A stretch of DNA of 64,000 nucleotides from the NCBI GenBank assembly GCA_031425275.1, contig JANPJA010000036.1, forward strand, positions 1-64,000. Direction: 5' to 3'. Each line of letters starts with the position of its first letter. Within the stretch, counting starts at the first letter, position 1. Position numbers and translations under genes: made by a program. The notes under the pieces were generated by a model. The model worked only from the letters and a program-made list of their open reading frames with translations. It made no database searches and was not told where the DNA came from. Shown piece by piece: positions 7,825 through 17,203 of this stretch. Origin of the DNA: JAIVGV01 sp031425275. Its GTDB lineage: Bacteria > Acidobacteriota > Blastocatellia > Pyrinomonadales > Pyrinomonadaceae.

Positions 7825-9591
7825 ATGGCCCCCGCTGCTCCCGCAAAATTTGCCGACGCGCGGCGCGACCAGTCGCCCGACGCGCCCGACCTCGCGCACT
7901 TCCGCCGGCACTACCCGCTGACGGTGGCTAACTTCGGCCGGCTCCCCGACCGCGAGGCGTGGCTGCGCCGCGTCTGGGACGCGGACGCGCTCTGGCGCGC
8001 ACTCTCCGAAGGCCGCGACGCCGGGCGCGAGGCAATCGTGCGCGGCGCGCCGCCCGCGTCGTTGGCGACCGAGGGCGAATTCGAGATCGTTTACACGTGC
8101 CGCGGCGCGGGGCTGCTCCACGCGGCGTTGATGGCCGGCCGGCACAAACGTCGCGTGCTCGTCCTCGGCGGCGGCGGCGGCGAGTCGTCGGCCGCGCGCG
8201 GCTGGAACGTCTCGGAGGAAGATTTGCTCGCGCTCGAACGCACGGGCCTGTTCACGAAGGAAGAGATCGAGTCGGCCGTCTTGAACCGCTACCGCGCGGG
8301 GCTGGTCAAATTCCACGACGCGGGGTCGCGCGTCAAGGCCGCGCCGCTGTGGTTAGAGGGCGTTCTCGACGTGTCAATCGATTCGTCGCGGCTGCTCGCG
8401 CTCGCGGCCGAGAAGCTGCGTGGGGGCGAGGGCTGCGCCGTCGTCGAGGGCGCGCGGTTCGTGCGCGCCTACGTCGAGTGCGACCGCGTGTCAGTCGAAG
8501 CGGTTGACAGTGGCGGCGCGCGGCGGCTGTTCGCGGCGCGGTTGTTCGTCGATGCGTCGGGCGCGGACTCGGCGGTCGCGCGGCAACTCAACGGCGGGCG
8601 CGCCGCGACGCACGTCTGCCCGACGGTCGGGACGGTGGCGCGCGGGTTCGCCCGCGGCGGCGGCGGCGGCGGGGGGGAAGGCGCGGGCGTCGATTTCGGC
8701 GTCGGCGAAATTCTCGTCAGCACGGAGGACGCGAGTGCGCACCGGCAGCTCATCTGGGAAGGATTCGGCGGCGACGCGCGGCGCGACGAATTCGCCACGC
8801 ACCTGTTCTTCTACGACGCGGCCGACTCGCAGGCCGACAAGTCGCTGCTCGCGCTCTACGAGCGTTACTTCGAGAAGCTGCCGCGCTACAAACGCGCGGG
8901 CGCGCACTGGCGGGTGGTGCGCCCCGTCTTCGGCCACGCCGCGAGCTTCCGCAGCGCCGGCTGGAAGTCGCGCGGGGCGGGGGCCGCGGTGGCGGCGGCG
9001 GATCGCGTGCTGCTCGCGTGCGACGCGGCGGGGCGCACCAACCCGCTCGCGGCGACGGCCGCCGGGGCGCATCTGCGGCACTTGCGCCGCTCGGCGCACC
9101 TCGTCGATCTCGCGCTCGCGGCCGACCTCCTCGACGAGCGCTCGCTCTCGGAGATCGGCGCGGCCGGGCGCGGCGTCGCGCAGGCGGCGGGGCTGGCGGA
9201 CTTCCTTCGGCCGGCGCGGCAGGGCGACCCGGCGGTCGTCAACGAGACCTTGAACGCGGTGATGGCCGCGCTGGGCGAGCTGGACGAGCGCGTGCGGCGC
9301 GAGCTGTTTCAGGATCGGATGACGTTCAGCGCGTTGAGGAGTCTGCTCGCGCGCACCGTGCAACTCTACCCGCGCATTCTCCACCGCGTGCGCGAGCAGT
9401 TCGGCGCGCGCGGCACCGCTTGGCGTCTCGCGCGCGTGGCCGAGGCGGCCTTCACCGAGCGGCGGGCCGGGCGGACGGGCGAAGACCCGGCCGAGGCGTC
9501 CGTGCGGGCCGGCGACGAGAGCGGAGAACCGGCGCGCGAGTTCGCCCGTCACGTCGCGCTCTACAAGCGGAAGCGGGGCGCGGACGGCTGA
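7825..9591 (+). CDS. CruA/CruP-like (lycopene-cyclase family) FAD-dependent protein
   Basis: A 588-residue flavoprotein. The region FEIVYTCRGAGLLHAALMAG resembles a Rossmann FAD-binding start. It is followed by RGWNVSEEDLLAL-RTGLFTKEEI, a pattern I associate with CruA/CruP lycopene cyclases and their relatives. Later blocks are LFVDASGADSAVARQLNG (second FAD contact) and ADRVLLACDAAGRTNPL. The canonical GxGxxG is altered (CRGAGLL), and a Gly-rich loop lies near residue 280. CruA acts on lycopene, but no carotenoid gene is nearby, so the substrate is open. The ATG has only a weak upstream AAGG. Geranylgeranyl-reductase-like or halogenase-like flavoproteins are alternatives. Confidence 0.6.
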   Translation: MAPAAPAKFADARRDQSPDAPDLAHFRRHYPLTVANFGRLPDREAWLRRVWDADALWRALSEGRDAGREAIVRGAPPASLATEGEFEIVYTCRGAGLLHAALMAGRHKRRVLVLGGGGGESSAARGWNVSEEDLLALERTGLFTKEEIESAVLNRYRAGLVKFHDAGSRVKAAPLWLEGVLDVSIDSSRLLALAAEKLRGGEGCAVVEGARFVRAYVECDRVSVEAVDSGGARRLFAARLFVDASGADSAVARQLNGGRAATHVCPTVGTVARGFARGGGGGGGEGAGVDFGVGEILVSTEDASAHRQLIWEGFGGDARRDEFATHLFFYDAADSQADKSLLALYERYFEKLPRYKRAGAHWRVVRPVFGHAASFRSAGWKSRGAGAAVAAADRVLLACDAAGRTNPLAATAAGAHLRHLRRSAHLVDLALAADLLDERSLSEIGAAGRGVAQAAGLADFLRPARQGDPAVVNETLNAVMAALGELDERVRRELFQDRMTFSALRSLLARTVQLYPRILHRVREQFGARGTAWRLARVAEAAFTERRAGRTGEDPAEASVRAGDESGEPAREFARHVALYKRKRGADG

Positions 9592-9681
9592 GAACTTCAG
9601 CCCGCCCGGACGCCCCGCCTGTAACTCCGCTCCCGCCGCGCCGTGCGCATCAGCCGACGCACGCCCTTGCGCGCGCGCGGC

Positions 9682-9984
9682 TCACTCATTGAACAGCTTG
9701 ATGGTGAACTTTCCGTTGTCGCTGTCGTCGTCCTGATCCTTCTTGCCCTTCGTATTGATCTTCCCGATCTTAATATCTTTGGCCTCGTAGATGAACTTCT
9801 TCTTCACCGGGTCGTAGCTGGACGAGAGGAAGACCGTTGACTCGATGGTGACTGAGCCGCCCGAGATAATGATCGGCGGATCGGCGTCGCCGTCTGTGAG
9901 GGATTTGATCGGCTTGCCGCCCTTCGTCTCATCTTTACTGCCTTTAGCTTTCTTCTTACCCTTAGCATTCTTTTTATCTGCCAT
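9682..9984 (-). CDS. Small Lys-rich protein with DADPPIIISGG motif
   Basis: A 100-residue protein with a strongly basic N-terminus (about 12 Lys in the first 25), then DGDADPPIIISGGSVTIES (about 32-50) and a beta-rich, charged C-terminal half. The ATG has AAAGGA about 10 bases upstream. The motif DADPPIIISG is also the C-terminus of the 59-residue gene at 10210-10389, transcribed in the same direction just upstream. No signal peptide, membrane span or catalytic motif is seen. I do not recognise the family. Two paralogous small proteins downstream of a kinase-TPR gene suggest a shared peptide or scaffold function. Confidence 0.72.
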   Translation of the reverse strand: MADKKNAKGKKKAKGSKDETKGGKPIKSLTDGDADPPIIISGGSVTIESTVFLSSSYDPVKKKFIYEAKDIKIGKINTKGKKDQDDDSDNGKFTIKLFNE

Positions 9985-10126
9985 CTCTGCCGTCCTTTCT
10001 CGAAGTGAAAAGCGGACGCCGGTGCGGGGCGCGGCGCGTGGGGGTTGGAATCCGGCCGCGACGCACGGCGGCGTCGGGCGTAAAGCGTGAGCCTCCGCGG
10101 ATCGCGTGAGTCCGGGGCGGGGCGCA

Positions 10127-10164
10127 GGAGGAAGCGGGGCTTTAGGAAAAGCCCCGCTTCCTCC
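10127..10164 (-). terminator. Perfect 17-bp hairpin between the two DADPPIIISG genes
   Basis: GGAGGAAGCGGGGCTTT (10127-10143) is exactly complementary to AAAGCCCCGCTTCCTCC (10148-10164) with a 4-base loop. It lies 46 bases past the stop of the 59-residue gene. There is no T-run, so it may be a processing or attenuation hairpin and not a full terminator. Confidence 0.7.
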
Positions 10165-10209
10165 CCCGCGTCAGTTCGCGAGGTCCCAACTCCGAAACGC
10201 GAGGGACTC

Positions 10210-10389
10210 TCAGCCGGAGATGATGATCGGAGGATCGGCGTCGCCGAACGTCTCTTCGGAGCCGCCGCCGCCTGCTTCGGCCGGTGCGGCGGCCGACGAC
10301 GACGACGACGACGACGACGCCCCACCATCCTTTTGCTCGTCGCCGTTCATGTTCACCGACTCTTCTTCATACTGTTCTCTGTCGTTCAT
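10210..10389 (-). CDS. 59-residue acidic peptide ending in DADPPIIISG
   Basis: The protein starts MNDREQYEEESVNMNGDEQK, has a run of eight serines (25-32) and an Ala/Gly spacer, and ends GDADPPIIISG at residue 59. Ten consecutive residues match the motif in the 100-residue neighbour at 9682-9984, and here the reading frame stops right after the final Gly. The ATG at 10389 has GAGGAAGG about 9 bases upstream. It lies 96 bases downstream of the kinase-TPR gene, in the same direction. The shape (acidic or Ser-rich leader plus short conserved hydrophobic end) recalls a ribosomally made precursor peptide or a kinase substrate. Neither is proven. Codon usage and the ribosome binding site support a real gene. 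Confidence 0.75.
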   Translation of the reverse strand: MNDREQYEEESVNMNGDEQKDGGASSSSSSSSAAAPAEAGGGGSEETFGDADPPIIISG

Positions 10390-10485
10390 CTCGTTTTTCC
10401 TTCCTCGGTGTGGTTGGTTGTGGACTTCCGGTCGTCCGTGTCAGTTACCCATCTGGTAGGGTCGTCCGGGCAGCCATGGCGAGGC

Positions 10486-13400
10486 TCACGCGGGGCGCGC
10501 TCCGGCCGACAGCTCACCGAGTTGTCTGCGGCACAGTTGCACATCCGGCCTCGTCTGGTATGAGTTGAAGATTTCCGCCCCCCACGCCTGCTGAATCTCG
10601 GAGAGCACGCGCCCCGATCGCGCGGCGTGCTGCCGCGCGGCGGCCGCGTCGCCCGCGCGCGCGGCCGCCCTCGCCGCCACCAGCGACGCCCGCCACTCGG
10701 CCTCGCGCTGCTCGGCGCGGGCGAAACTCTCCTGCGCGGCGACGGCGTGTTCGAGCGCGGCCCGTGCGTCGCCGCCCTCGACGAGCACTTCGGCCAGCGC
10801 GAGCCGCGCGTTCGAGAGCAGCCACGGGTCGCCGACGCTCGCGGCCATCTCCGCCGCCTCTTCGCCGAAGCGGCGGGCCGCCGCCGCCCCGCCGCCCGAA
10901 TTGGCGAGCGCGAGGGCCTGCGCGAGTTTCGCGCGCACCATAATTTTCTTGTTCTCCCCGCCGAGCGCGGCGGCCTCCGCGCCCTCCGCGCGGGCCACGG
11001 CGAAGCGGCGCTCGCTCAGGGCCATGTTCGCGGCCGTCAGGTGCATCTCCGCGAGCAGCCCCTTGTTCTTCACGCCGTCGCGGACGGCGAGGGCGGGCGC
11101 TTCGGCGAGGAGCGCGCGGGCCTGCTCGTAGCGGCCGAGCGACCAGAGCATATCGACGCGGCCGAGCAGCGTGTAGCCGATCCGCTGCCGGTCGCCCTGC
11201 GCGCGGTCGATCTCGTAGCCGGCGTCGAGGTGGCCGAGGGCCTCCGCGAAGCGGCCCTGCTGGCCGAGGATGGCGGCGACCTCGCCGTGCGAGAGCGCGG
11301 CCTGCGGGAGATCGCGCAAGCCTTCGGCGAGTTGGAGTTGCTGCTCGAAGGCCCGCAAGGCCTCCGCGTAGTTGCCCTTCTGCCGGTTGGCGCGGCCGAG
11401 AACTGAGAGCACCTGCGCCGCCTCCTTGCGGTAGCCGCCCTGCTGGTAGAAGGCGAGGGCCTGACCGGCGTGGCGCGCGCCCTCGTCCGTCTCGCCCTTC
11501 TGGATGAGCATACTGCCGAAGCTGGCGAGGGCGTTGGCCTCGACGCGCGTCGCCTTGTTGCGGCGGGCGATGTCGAGCGCCTGCCGGAAATATTTATCGG
11601 CGTCGCCGTACTCGCCGCCCGCGAAGTAGGCGTTGCCCAGCTCGATGAGGCTGAGCGCGGCCGTGTTCTCCATCCCCTTCGAATGCGCGAGGTCGGCCGC
11701 CTCGCGGGCGTAGCCGGTCGCCCGCGCCGTGTCGTTCTCCCTGAGCGCGACGACGCTCAACTGGCGCAGCGCGTTGATCTGCTGCGTCTCGTTGCCCAGC
11801 TTCGCCAGTTCGAGCGCCTGTTCCAGTTGGGCGCGGGCCTCGGCGTACTTGCCGCGGTTGCGCAGCATGAAGCCGCGCTGGTAGAGCACCTCGGCGCGCG
11901 CCTCGCTGACGCCCGTGTCCCGGTAGATGTCCTCGGCCCGGCGGAAGGCCGACTCCGCGCTCTCGTAGTCCTGCTGGCGCGCGTAGAGGTTGCCGACTTT
12001 GAGGTAGGCGGTCGCGTACTGCGAGCTGCGCTCGGTGGCGCGCAGGTAACTCTCGACGGCGCGCTTGATGTCGTCGGCCTTCTCGTAGGCCCGTCCGAGA
12101 TCGACGTGGAGGTGGGCCTCGTCGGGCCAGCGGGCGGCGAGACGCTCGTAAGCCCCGACGGCCCCGGCGAAGTCGCGCGTGGCCGTGGCGGTGACGGCTT
12201 CGAGGTAGAGGCGGTCGCGCTCGGGCAGGGCGGTGCGGTCGGGCACGAGCGTGTTGACGCGCAGCAGTTCTTGCGAGGCGCGCTCCGTGTAGTCGAGCTC
12301 GGTCAGCGACTCGGCGAGGCTCGCGTGCGCGAGCGCGAATTTGTCGTCCGCCTCGACGGCGCGCTGGAGCGTGCGGCTCGCCTGCCAGTACGCGCCGTCG
12401 CGCAGGAGATCGACGCCCTTGTTGTAGAGTTCGGCGACCGCGGAGTTCGGCTGGTGCGGCGCGGGCCGCGCCCAGCGGCTGACGGCCCAGAAACCCGCGA
12501 GCGCGAGGACGACCGCCGCCGCCGCCGCCGCGATGGAGAGGCGCGGGCGGCGCAAATTGTCCCCGAGCGTGACGAGGGTCGAGGCGTGCGAAGTGGCGGC
12601 GGAGCGGACGACGCGCTGGGGCACGCCCGTGTCGTCGGCTTCCGACAGTTGGCGGCGCAGCGTCCGCAAATCCGCGCCCAACTCCTCGGCCGTCTGGTAG
12701 CGATCATCGGGGCGCTTGGCGAGCGCGCGCATCACGGCGCGGTCGAGGTCGGCGGGGACGTTGGCGTTGAGGGTCGAGGGCGGCGGCGGGTTGACGTGGA
12801 TGATCTGCGCGGCGATCTCGACGACGGTCGCGCCGGCGAAGGCGGCCCGCCCCGTCAGGCACTCGTAGAGGAGCGCGCCGAGGGCGAAGAGGTCGCTCCG
12901 GGGATCGATGTGGATGCCCTTCGCCTGTTCGGGCGAGAGGTAGAGGGGCGTGCCGAGCATCACGTCGCTGCGCGTCAGTGGGCGCATCATGGTCTCGGAC
13001 TCCGGCGTCGAAGCCGTCTCGTGCCCCTCGCCGACGAGCTTGGCCAGTCCGAAGTCGAGCACCTTGATCTCGCCGCGCTCGTTGACGATGACGTTCGACG
13101 GCTTGATGTCGCGGTGGACGATGCCCTGCCGGTGCGCCTCCGAGAGGGCCTCGGCCACGTCCTCGACGATCTCAAGGGTGCGCGTCAGCGTCAGCCCGCC
13201 GTCGCGCATCACCTCGCCCAGCTCGCGCCCGTTGATCAGCTCCATCACGATGAACGGGCGGCCCTCCGGGGTCTCGCCGTAGTCGAAGACGGTGGCGATG
13301 TGCGGGTGCGAGAGGGCGGAGACGGCGCGGGCCTCGCGGAGGAAGCGCGCGTGGAAGGAGTTGTCGGACGAGGGCGCGGCGTGCGGGATTTTGATGGCGA

Positions 13401-13503
13401 CGCGGCGTCCGAGCCGCGTGTCCTCGGCCGCGTAAACCGTGCCCATGCCGCCCTCGCCGAGGAGGTCGATGATGCGGTAGTGGGAGACGGTCTGGCCGAT
13501 CAT
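10486..13503 (-). CDS. Transmembrane Ser/Thr protein kinase with TPR sensor domain
   Basis: A 1005-residue Hanks-type kinase. The kinase domain (9-280) has the Gly-rich loop GEGGMGTVY (17-25), VAIK Lys38, HRDIKPSN (130-137), DFG (150-152) and the LSPEQ P+1 region. A juxtamembrane stretch leads to one membrane span (about 323-343), then roughly a dozen TPR repeats (360-1000) outside or in the periplasm. All catalytic residues are intact. TPRs usually mediate protein partners, so signal input is likely protein-based. The two small DADPPIIISG proteins follow on the same strand and are plausible substrates or partners. No clear ribosome binding site precedes the ATG at 13503. Confidence 0.93.
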   Translation of the reverse strand: MIGQTVSHYRIIDLLGEGGMGTVYAAEDTRLGRRVAIKIPHAAPSSDNSFHARFLREARAVSALSHPHIATVFDYGETPEGRPFIVMELINGRELGEVMRDGGLTLTRTLEIVEDVAEALSEAHRQGIVHRDIKPSNVIVNERGEIKVLDFGLAKLVGEGHETASTPESETMMRPLTRSDVMLGTPLYLSPEQAKGIHIDPRSDLFALGALLYECLTGRAAFAGATVVEIAAQIIHVNPPPPSTLNANVPADLDRAVMRALAKRPDDRYQTAEELGADLRTLRRQLSEADDTGVPQRVVRSAATSHASTLVTLGDNLRRPRLSIAAAAAAVVLALAGFWAVSRWARPAPHQPNSAVAELYNKGVDLLRDGAYWQASRTLQRAVEADDKFALAHASLAESLTELDYTERASQELLRVNTLVPDRTALPERDRLYLEAVTATATRDFAGAVGAYERLAARWPDEAHLHVDLGRAYEKADDIKRAVESYLRATERSSQYATAYLKVGNLYARQQDYESAESAFRRAEDIYRDTGVSEARAEVLYQRGFMLRNRGKYAEARAQLEQALELAKLGNETQQINALRQLSVVALRENDTARATGYAREAADLAHSKGMENTAALSLIELGNAYFAGGEYGDADKYFRQALDIARRNKATRVEANALASFGSMLIQKGETDEGARHAGQALAFYQQGGYRKEAAQVLSVLGRANRQKGNYAEALRAFEQQLQLAEGLRDLPQAALSHGEVAAILGQQGRFAEALGHLDAGYEIDRAQGDRQRIGYTLLGRVDMLWSLGRYEQARALLAEAPALAVRDGVKNKGLLAEMHLTAANMALSERRFAVARAEGAEAAALGGENKKIMVRAKLAQALALANSGGGAAAARRFGEEAAEMAASVGDPWLLSNARLALAEVLVEGGDARAALEHAVAAQESFARAEQREAEWRASLVAARAAARAGDAAAARQHAARSGRVLSEIQQAWGAEIFNSYQTRPDVQLCRRQLGELSAGARPA

Positions 13504-13748
13504 AACAAGGGGGGCGCTTCCGACTCGCGGAACAGGTCTCGGTCGTGCGGGACGAGGTTGAAGGTGAAACTTGCGGCCGCGAGAGCAGCGGCGCGGCCGG
13601 CCGTCGTGCTGTCGCCGTAGGAATTCGCTTGGCCCGCGTATTCTGCGCTAAAGCGCGACGCTTTATCAAGCGTAATCGCTCCGGGCCGTGTCGTCGGCGC
13701 GCCGCCCGGCGGGGGCCGTCCGCGCCCCCGGAAATGTGCCCGGCCCGG

Positions 13749-15800
13749 CTACTTTCTGGCGGCCGGCGTGAGCTTGAATTTCAGCCGCTCGCCGCCGCGC
13801 ACGACCTCGACCTCGTACTCCACGCCCGCCTTCATCTCGCCGAGCGCGTAGGTATAGTCGTAAACATTCTTCACGTCGCGCCCCGCCATTCGCACGATCA
13901 CGTCGCCGGCCTTGAGGCCGGCGGCCGCGGCCGGCGAGTCGTCGCGCACGCCGTCGAGCTTCATGCCTTCGCCGCCTTCGGCGTAAGAGGGGATCGTGCC
14001 GAGATAGACGCGGAAGCCGGCGGCGGAACGCCCCGCCCCCGGCGTCGTCTTCGCCAGCGCATAAGTCGGCCGCCGGTCGGCCGCATCGACGGCGCGCGTC
14101 ACGTCGCCGACGAGCGCGGTGACGCGCGCGAGTCCCTCGTAGTTGATGCGCTCGGCCGTGTCCGTCGGCTTGTGGTAGTCCTCGTGCGTGCCCGTCCAGA
14201 AGAAGAGGACGGGGACTTGCCGCGCGTAGAACGACGAATGATCCGACGGGCCGAAGCCGTCCTCGTTCAAGGTCAGGGCGAACGGGCGGCGCGGCTCGCC
14301 GCTGACGATCACGCGGCCGTTGATGTCGTTGACGACGGGCACCGCGCCCTCGCCCGCGGCGGGGGCGCGCCCGTCGGCCGTCACGTCCAGACGGAGGGGG
14401 CCGTTCGAGCGTTCGATAATTTGCTTCCACTCGGCCGCCGTGCCCACGCCGCCGACGATCAGCCGGTCGTCTTTCAGCCGCCCGACCATGTCCATGTTGA
14501 GCATGGCGACGGTCTGCGGCAGGGCGTGGGCCGGGTTTTTGTTGACGTAAAAATTGGAGCCGAGCAAGCCCTCCTCCTCGCCGCCGAAGGCGACGAAGAC
14601 GAGCGTGCGGCGCGGGCGCCCTTTCGCCGCCGCGAACTGCCGCGCGAGTTCCATGAGCGCGGCCGTGCCCGAGGCGTTGTCGTCCGCGCCGTGGTGGACT
14701 TCGCCCTCGCGCGCCGCGAGGCTCCCCTGCCCGCCGCGCCCGAGGTGATCGTAGTGCGCGCCGATGACAATCGCCTCCGACTTTAACTTCGCGTCGGAGC
14801 CGTCGAGGACGCCGACGACGTTGTAGGCCGGGGCCTCGCGTCTGACCACGTCGGTCTCGATCTGGAAGGCGATGTGTTTAAGCGGCGTCGAGTGATTCGC
14901 CCGCGCGCCCGCCCCCTGTGTCGCGCCGGCCGCGACTTTTTCGTTCGCCGACTGTTCCAACTTCTCGAACGTGACCAACGGCAGCGCCGCCGCCTCGACC
15001 GCGCGGCGCGCGACCTGCCGGGAGACGAGGACGACGGGGAGACCGGCGTCGCCCGCCGCGACGCCCTCGTCGGGCCGCAGCCGCGTCAGTTTGTCGTCCT
15101 TGAAATTATCCTCGCGCGTGACGACGACCAGCGCCCGCGCCCCGTGCTCGCGCGCGGCCGACGCCTTGAACCGGAGGTCGGCGAAGCGCGCGAACTGCCC
15201 GTGCGGGTTGTCGCCGTCGGGTGTGCCCGCGAAGGCGAGGACGACGCGGTCTTTGACCTCGACGCCCGCGTAGTCGTCGTGGTTCAGCTCCGCCGCCTTG
15301 ATGCCGTAGCCGACATAGACCACGCCCGCGCGCTCGACGCGGCCGCTCGCGCTCCACGCGAGCGGCGTCCAGTCCTCGCCGACCCGGAGATCGACGCCGG
15401 CGGCCGCGTGCGCGTTCTGCGGCGCGTCGCCCGCGCGCGCCGTGAAGCTCATCGCGTTCTTTCCGCCCAACTCGACCGCCGCGACGTAGGGGAAGCTCTG
15501 GAAATATGTGCCGGGGTCGGCCGCCGCTTTCTGCTTGCCGTCGCCTTCGCGATGAACCTCCGGGCCGGAGGGCGGGCGCAGGCCGAGGCGGCCGAACTCG
15601 GCGGCTATTAACCGGGCGGCCATCTCCGCGCCCTTCGTCCCGGTGCGGCGGCCGTCGAACTCGTCCGAGGCGAGGCGCGTGACGTGCGCGCGCAGCCGCT
15701 CGACGCCCGACCCGGCGCTCGATGTTTTCGCGGCCTGCTGCCCCGACGCGCCCGTCGCGAGCGAGAGGACGAGCAGGAGCGGAGGAAATTTGTGACGCAT
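13749..15800 (-). CDS. Secreted M28-family zinc aminopeptidase with PA and PDZ domains
   Basis: A 683-residue exported peptidase. After a signal peptide (about 1-20) comes the M28 N-terminal part, a PA-like insert (about 120-280), then the zinc site: IVIGAHYDHLG, GADDNASG, FGGEEEGLLGS, LNMDMVGR and PSDHSSFY, giving the His-Asp-Glu-Asp-His set of a two-zinc exopeptidase. A C-terminal PDZ domain (about 585-665; DGVRDDSPAAAAGLKAGDVI) follows. It would trim amino acids from peptides outside the cytoplasm. Downstream of its neighbour (TolB-like gene) on the same strand, separated by a heptad repeat element. Confidence 0.93.
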   Translation of the reverse strand: MRHKFPPLLLVLSLATGASGQQAAKTSSAGSGVERLRAHVTRLASDEFDGRRTGTKGAEMAARLIAAEFGRLGLRPPSGPEVHREGDGKQKAAADPGTYFQSFPYVAAVELGGKNAMSFTARAGDAPQNAHAAAGVDLRVGEDWTPLAWSASGRVERAGVVYVGYGIKAAELNHDDYAGVEVKDRVVLAFAGTPDGDNPHGQFARFADLRFKASAAREHGARALVVVTREDNFKDDKLTRLRPDEGVAAGDAGLPVVLVSRQVARRAVEAAALPLVTFEKLEQSANEKVAAGATQGAGARANHSTPLKHIAFQIETDVVRREAPAYNVVGVLDGSDAKLKSEAIVIGAHYDHLGRGGQGSLAAREGEVHHGADDNASGTAALMELARQFAAAKGRPRRTLVFVAFGGEEEGLLGSNFYVNKNPAHALPQTVAMLNMDMVGRLKDDRLIVGGVGTAAEWKQIIERSNGPLRLDVTADGRAPAAGEGAVPVVNDINGRVIVSGEPRRPFALTLNEDGFGPSDHSSFYARQVPVLFFWTGTHEDYHKPTDTAERINYEGLARVTALVGDVTRAVDAADRRPTYALAKTTPGAGRSAAGFRVYLGTIPSYAEGGEGMKLDGVRDDSPAAAAGLKAGDVIVRMAGRDVKNVYDYTYALGEMKAGVEYEVEVVRGGERLKFKLTPAARK

Positions 15801-15807
15801 ATGTTTT

Positions 15808-15928
15808 GTCCGTGGTCAGTTGTCCGTGGTCAGTCGTCCGTTGTTCGTGGCTGAAACGCGCCGCCCGCAAAATGATCCTTCAAGCCTCTGTATCACGAAA
15901 ACAACTGACTACTGACCACGGACAACTG
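15808..15928. repeat. Heptad repeat hairpin element, GTCCGTG/GTCAGTT type
   Basis: The left part is six 7-base units at 15808-15849 (GTCCGTG, GTCAGTT, GTCCGTG, GTCAGTC, GTCCGTT, GTTCGTG). The right part, 15901-15928, is four units of the complementary kind (CAACTGA, CTACTGA, CCACGGA, CAACTGA). It sits 7 bases past the stop of the TolB-like gene and just upstream of the M28 gene. Confidence 0.9.
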
Positions 15929-15934
15929 ACGTTT

Positions 15935-17017
15935 TTACTCGACCCAGTCGGCGATAAAGACGTTCGTGTCGCCGCGCGTGCGCGCGTTGCGGTTCGAGGC
16001 GAAGACGAGTTGCCGGCCGTCGGGCGAGAACATCGGGAAGCCGTCGAAGCTGTCGTGGTGCGTGACGCGCTCCAGATTCGTGCCGTCGAGGTTGACGAGG
16101 TAGAGATCGAAGTTGCGGCCGCGCTTGTCCGGGTAATTCGACGCGAAGATGATGCGGCGTCCGTCGGGCGTGAAGTAGGGCGCGAAGCTCGCCACGCCCA
16201 ACGAAGTCACCTGCCGCTTGTTCGCGCCGTCGGCGTCCATCGTCCACAGCTCGAACGCATTGGGCTCGATGACGTTTTCGGCGAGCAGCTTTTTATACCG
16301 CGCGATCTGTTCGGGCGTCTTCGGGTGGTACGAGCGATAGACGATCCGCCGGCCGTCGCGCGAGAAGAACGGGCCGCCGTCGTAGCCCAACTCTTTCGTC
16401 AGCCGCCGCACGTTCTTCCCCGAAGCGTCCATCGTGTAGATGTCGAGGTCGCCGTCACGCATCGAGGTGAAGACGATCCTTTTACCGTCAACCGACACCG
16501 TGGCTTCGGCGTCGTAGCCGGGCGTCGAGGTCAGGCGCCGAACGTCATTGGCGTCGGGTTTGGCGGTGAAGATGTCGAAGCCGGGGTGGATGGCCCAGAC
16601 GTAGCCGCGCGAGCGGTCGGGGGGGGCGGGGCACTCGCGCGCGGTCAGGTGCGTCGAGGCGTAGAGGATGCGTTTGCCGTTCGGGAAAATGTAGGCGCAG
16701 GTGGTCGCGCCGTCGCCGGTCGAGACGAGTCGCCGCCCGGAGCCGTCCGCCGAGTTCATCGTGAAAATCTGATCGCACCCCATCCCGGCCGTCTTCGACT
16801 GGAAGCTCAACTTCCGCCCGTCGCCGCTGAAATAGGCTTCGGCGTTCTCGCCGTTGGTGGTCAACTGGCGGACGTTCTTGAGGTGACGCTCGGCCGGGAA
16901 CTCGATGGCTTCCGGCGCGTTCGCCTGCTGTTGCCGCGCGGGCGGCTGTGCGGCGGAGAACGCGGCGACCGAGAAGGCGACGAAGAGGGCGAGGGGGAAC
17001 AGAAGTTTCGTGCTCAT
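15935..17017 (-). CDS. Secreted TolB-like PD40 beta-propeller protein
   Basis: A 360-residue exported protein with a signal peptide (1-24) and about six WD40-like PD40 blades, recognised by the repeated x-x-DG-(K/R)-R-I-x-F/Y pattern (FSGDGRKLSF, FPNGKRILYA, SVDGKRIVFTS, FSRDGRRIVYRS, FTPDGRRIIFAS, FSPDGRQLVFAS). The family forms periplasmic protein-binding propellers. No catalytic residues are evident. I start at the second in-frame Met (17017), which opens the signal peptide. An upstream ATG at 17047 would add ten residues. Confidence 0.85.
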   Translation of the reverse strand: MSTKLLFPLALFVAFSVAAFSAAQPPARQQQANAPEAIEFPAERHLKNVRQLTTNGENAEAYFSGDGRKLSFQSKTAGMGCDQIFTMNSADGSGRRLVSTGDGATTCAYIFPNGKRILYASTHLTARECPAPPDRSRGYVWAIHPGFDIFTAKPDANDVRRLTSTPGYDAEATVSVDGKRIVFTSMRDGDLDIYTMDASGKNVRRLTKELGYDGGPFFSRDGRRIVYRSYHPKTPEQIARYKKLLAENVIEPNAFELWTMDADGANKRQVTSLGVASFAPYFTPDGRRIIFASNYPDKRGRNFDLYLVNLDGTNLERVTHHDSFDGFPMFSPDGRQLVFASNRNARTRGDTNVFIADWVE

Positions 17018-17203
17018 TAATCTTAAAGGGAAAAGGTTTCGCGGCACTGAACGGGAGATTGATGGCGCGCCCCTACTTTAAACCGCGCCCGCCCCGAAGC
17101 CAAGCACGCCCCGCCGAAAGTATTGGTCATCGCGGCCCCCGCCGTGGATAATCAACGTCGGCAGCCGTGTCGGAACCCTTACGCCTACTCACAAGGTAAA
17201 ACT

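Noticed and set aside
11470..13620. A 716-residue open frame antisense to the kinase-TPR gene
   Set aside because: It is the GC-rich shadow of the kinase frame: no family motifs, unusual composition (Arg/Val/Gly/Ala heavy), and the kinase on the opposite strand has all catalytic motifs.
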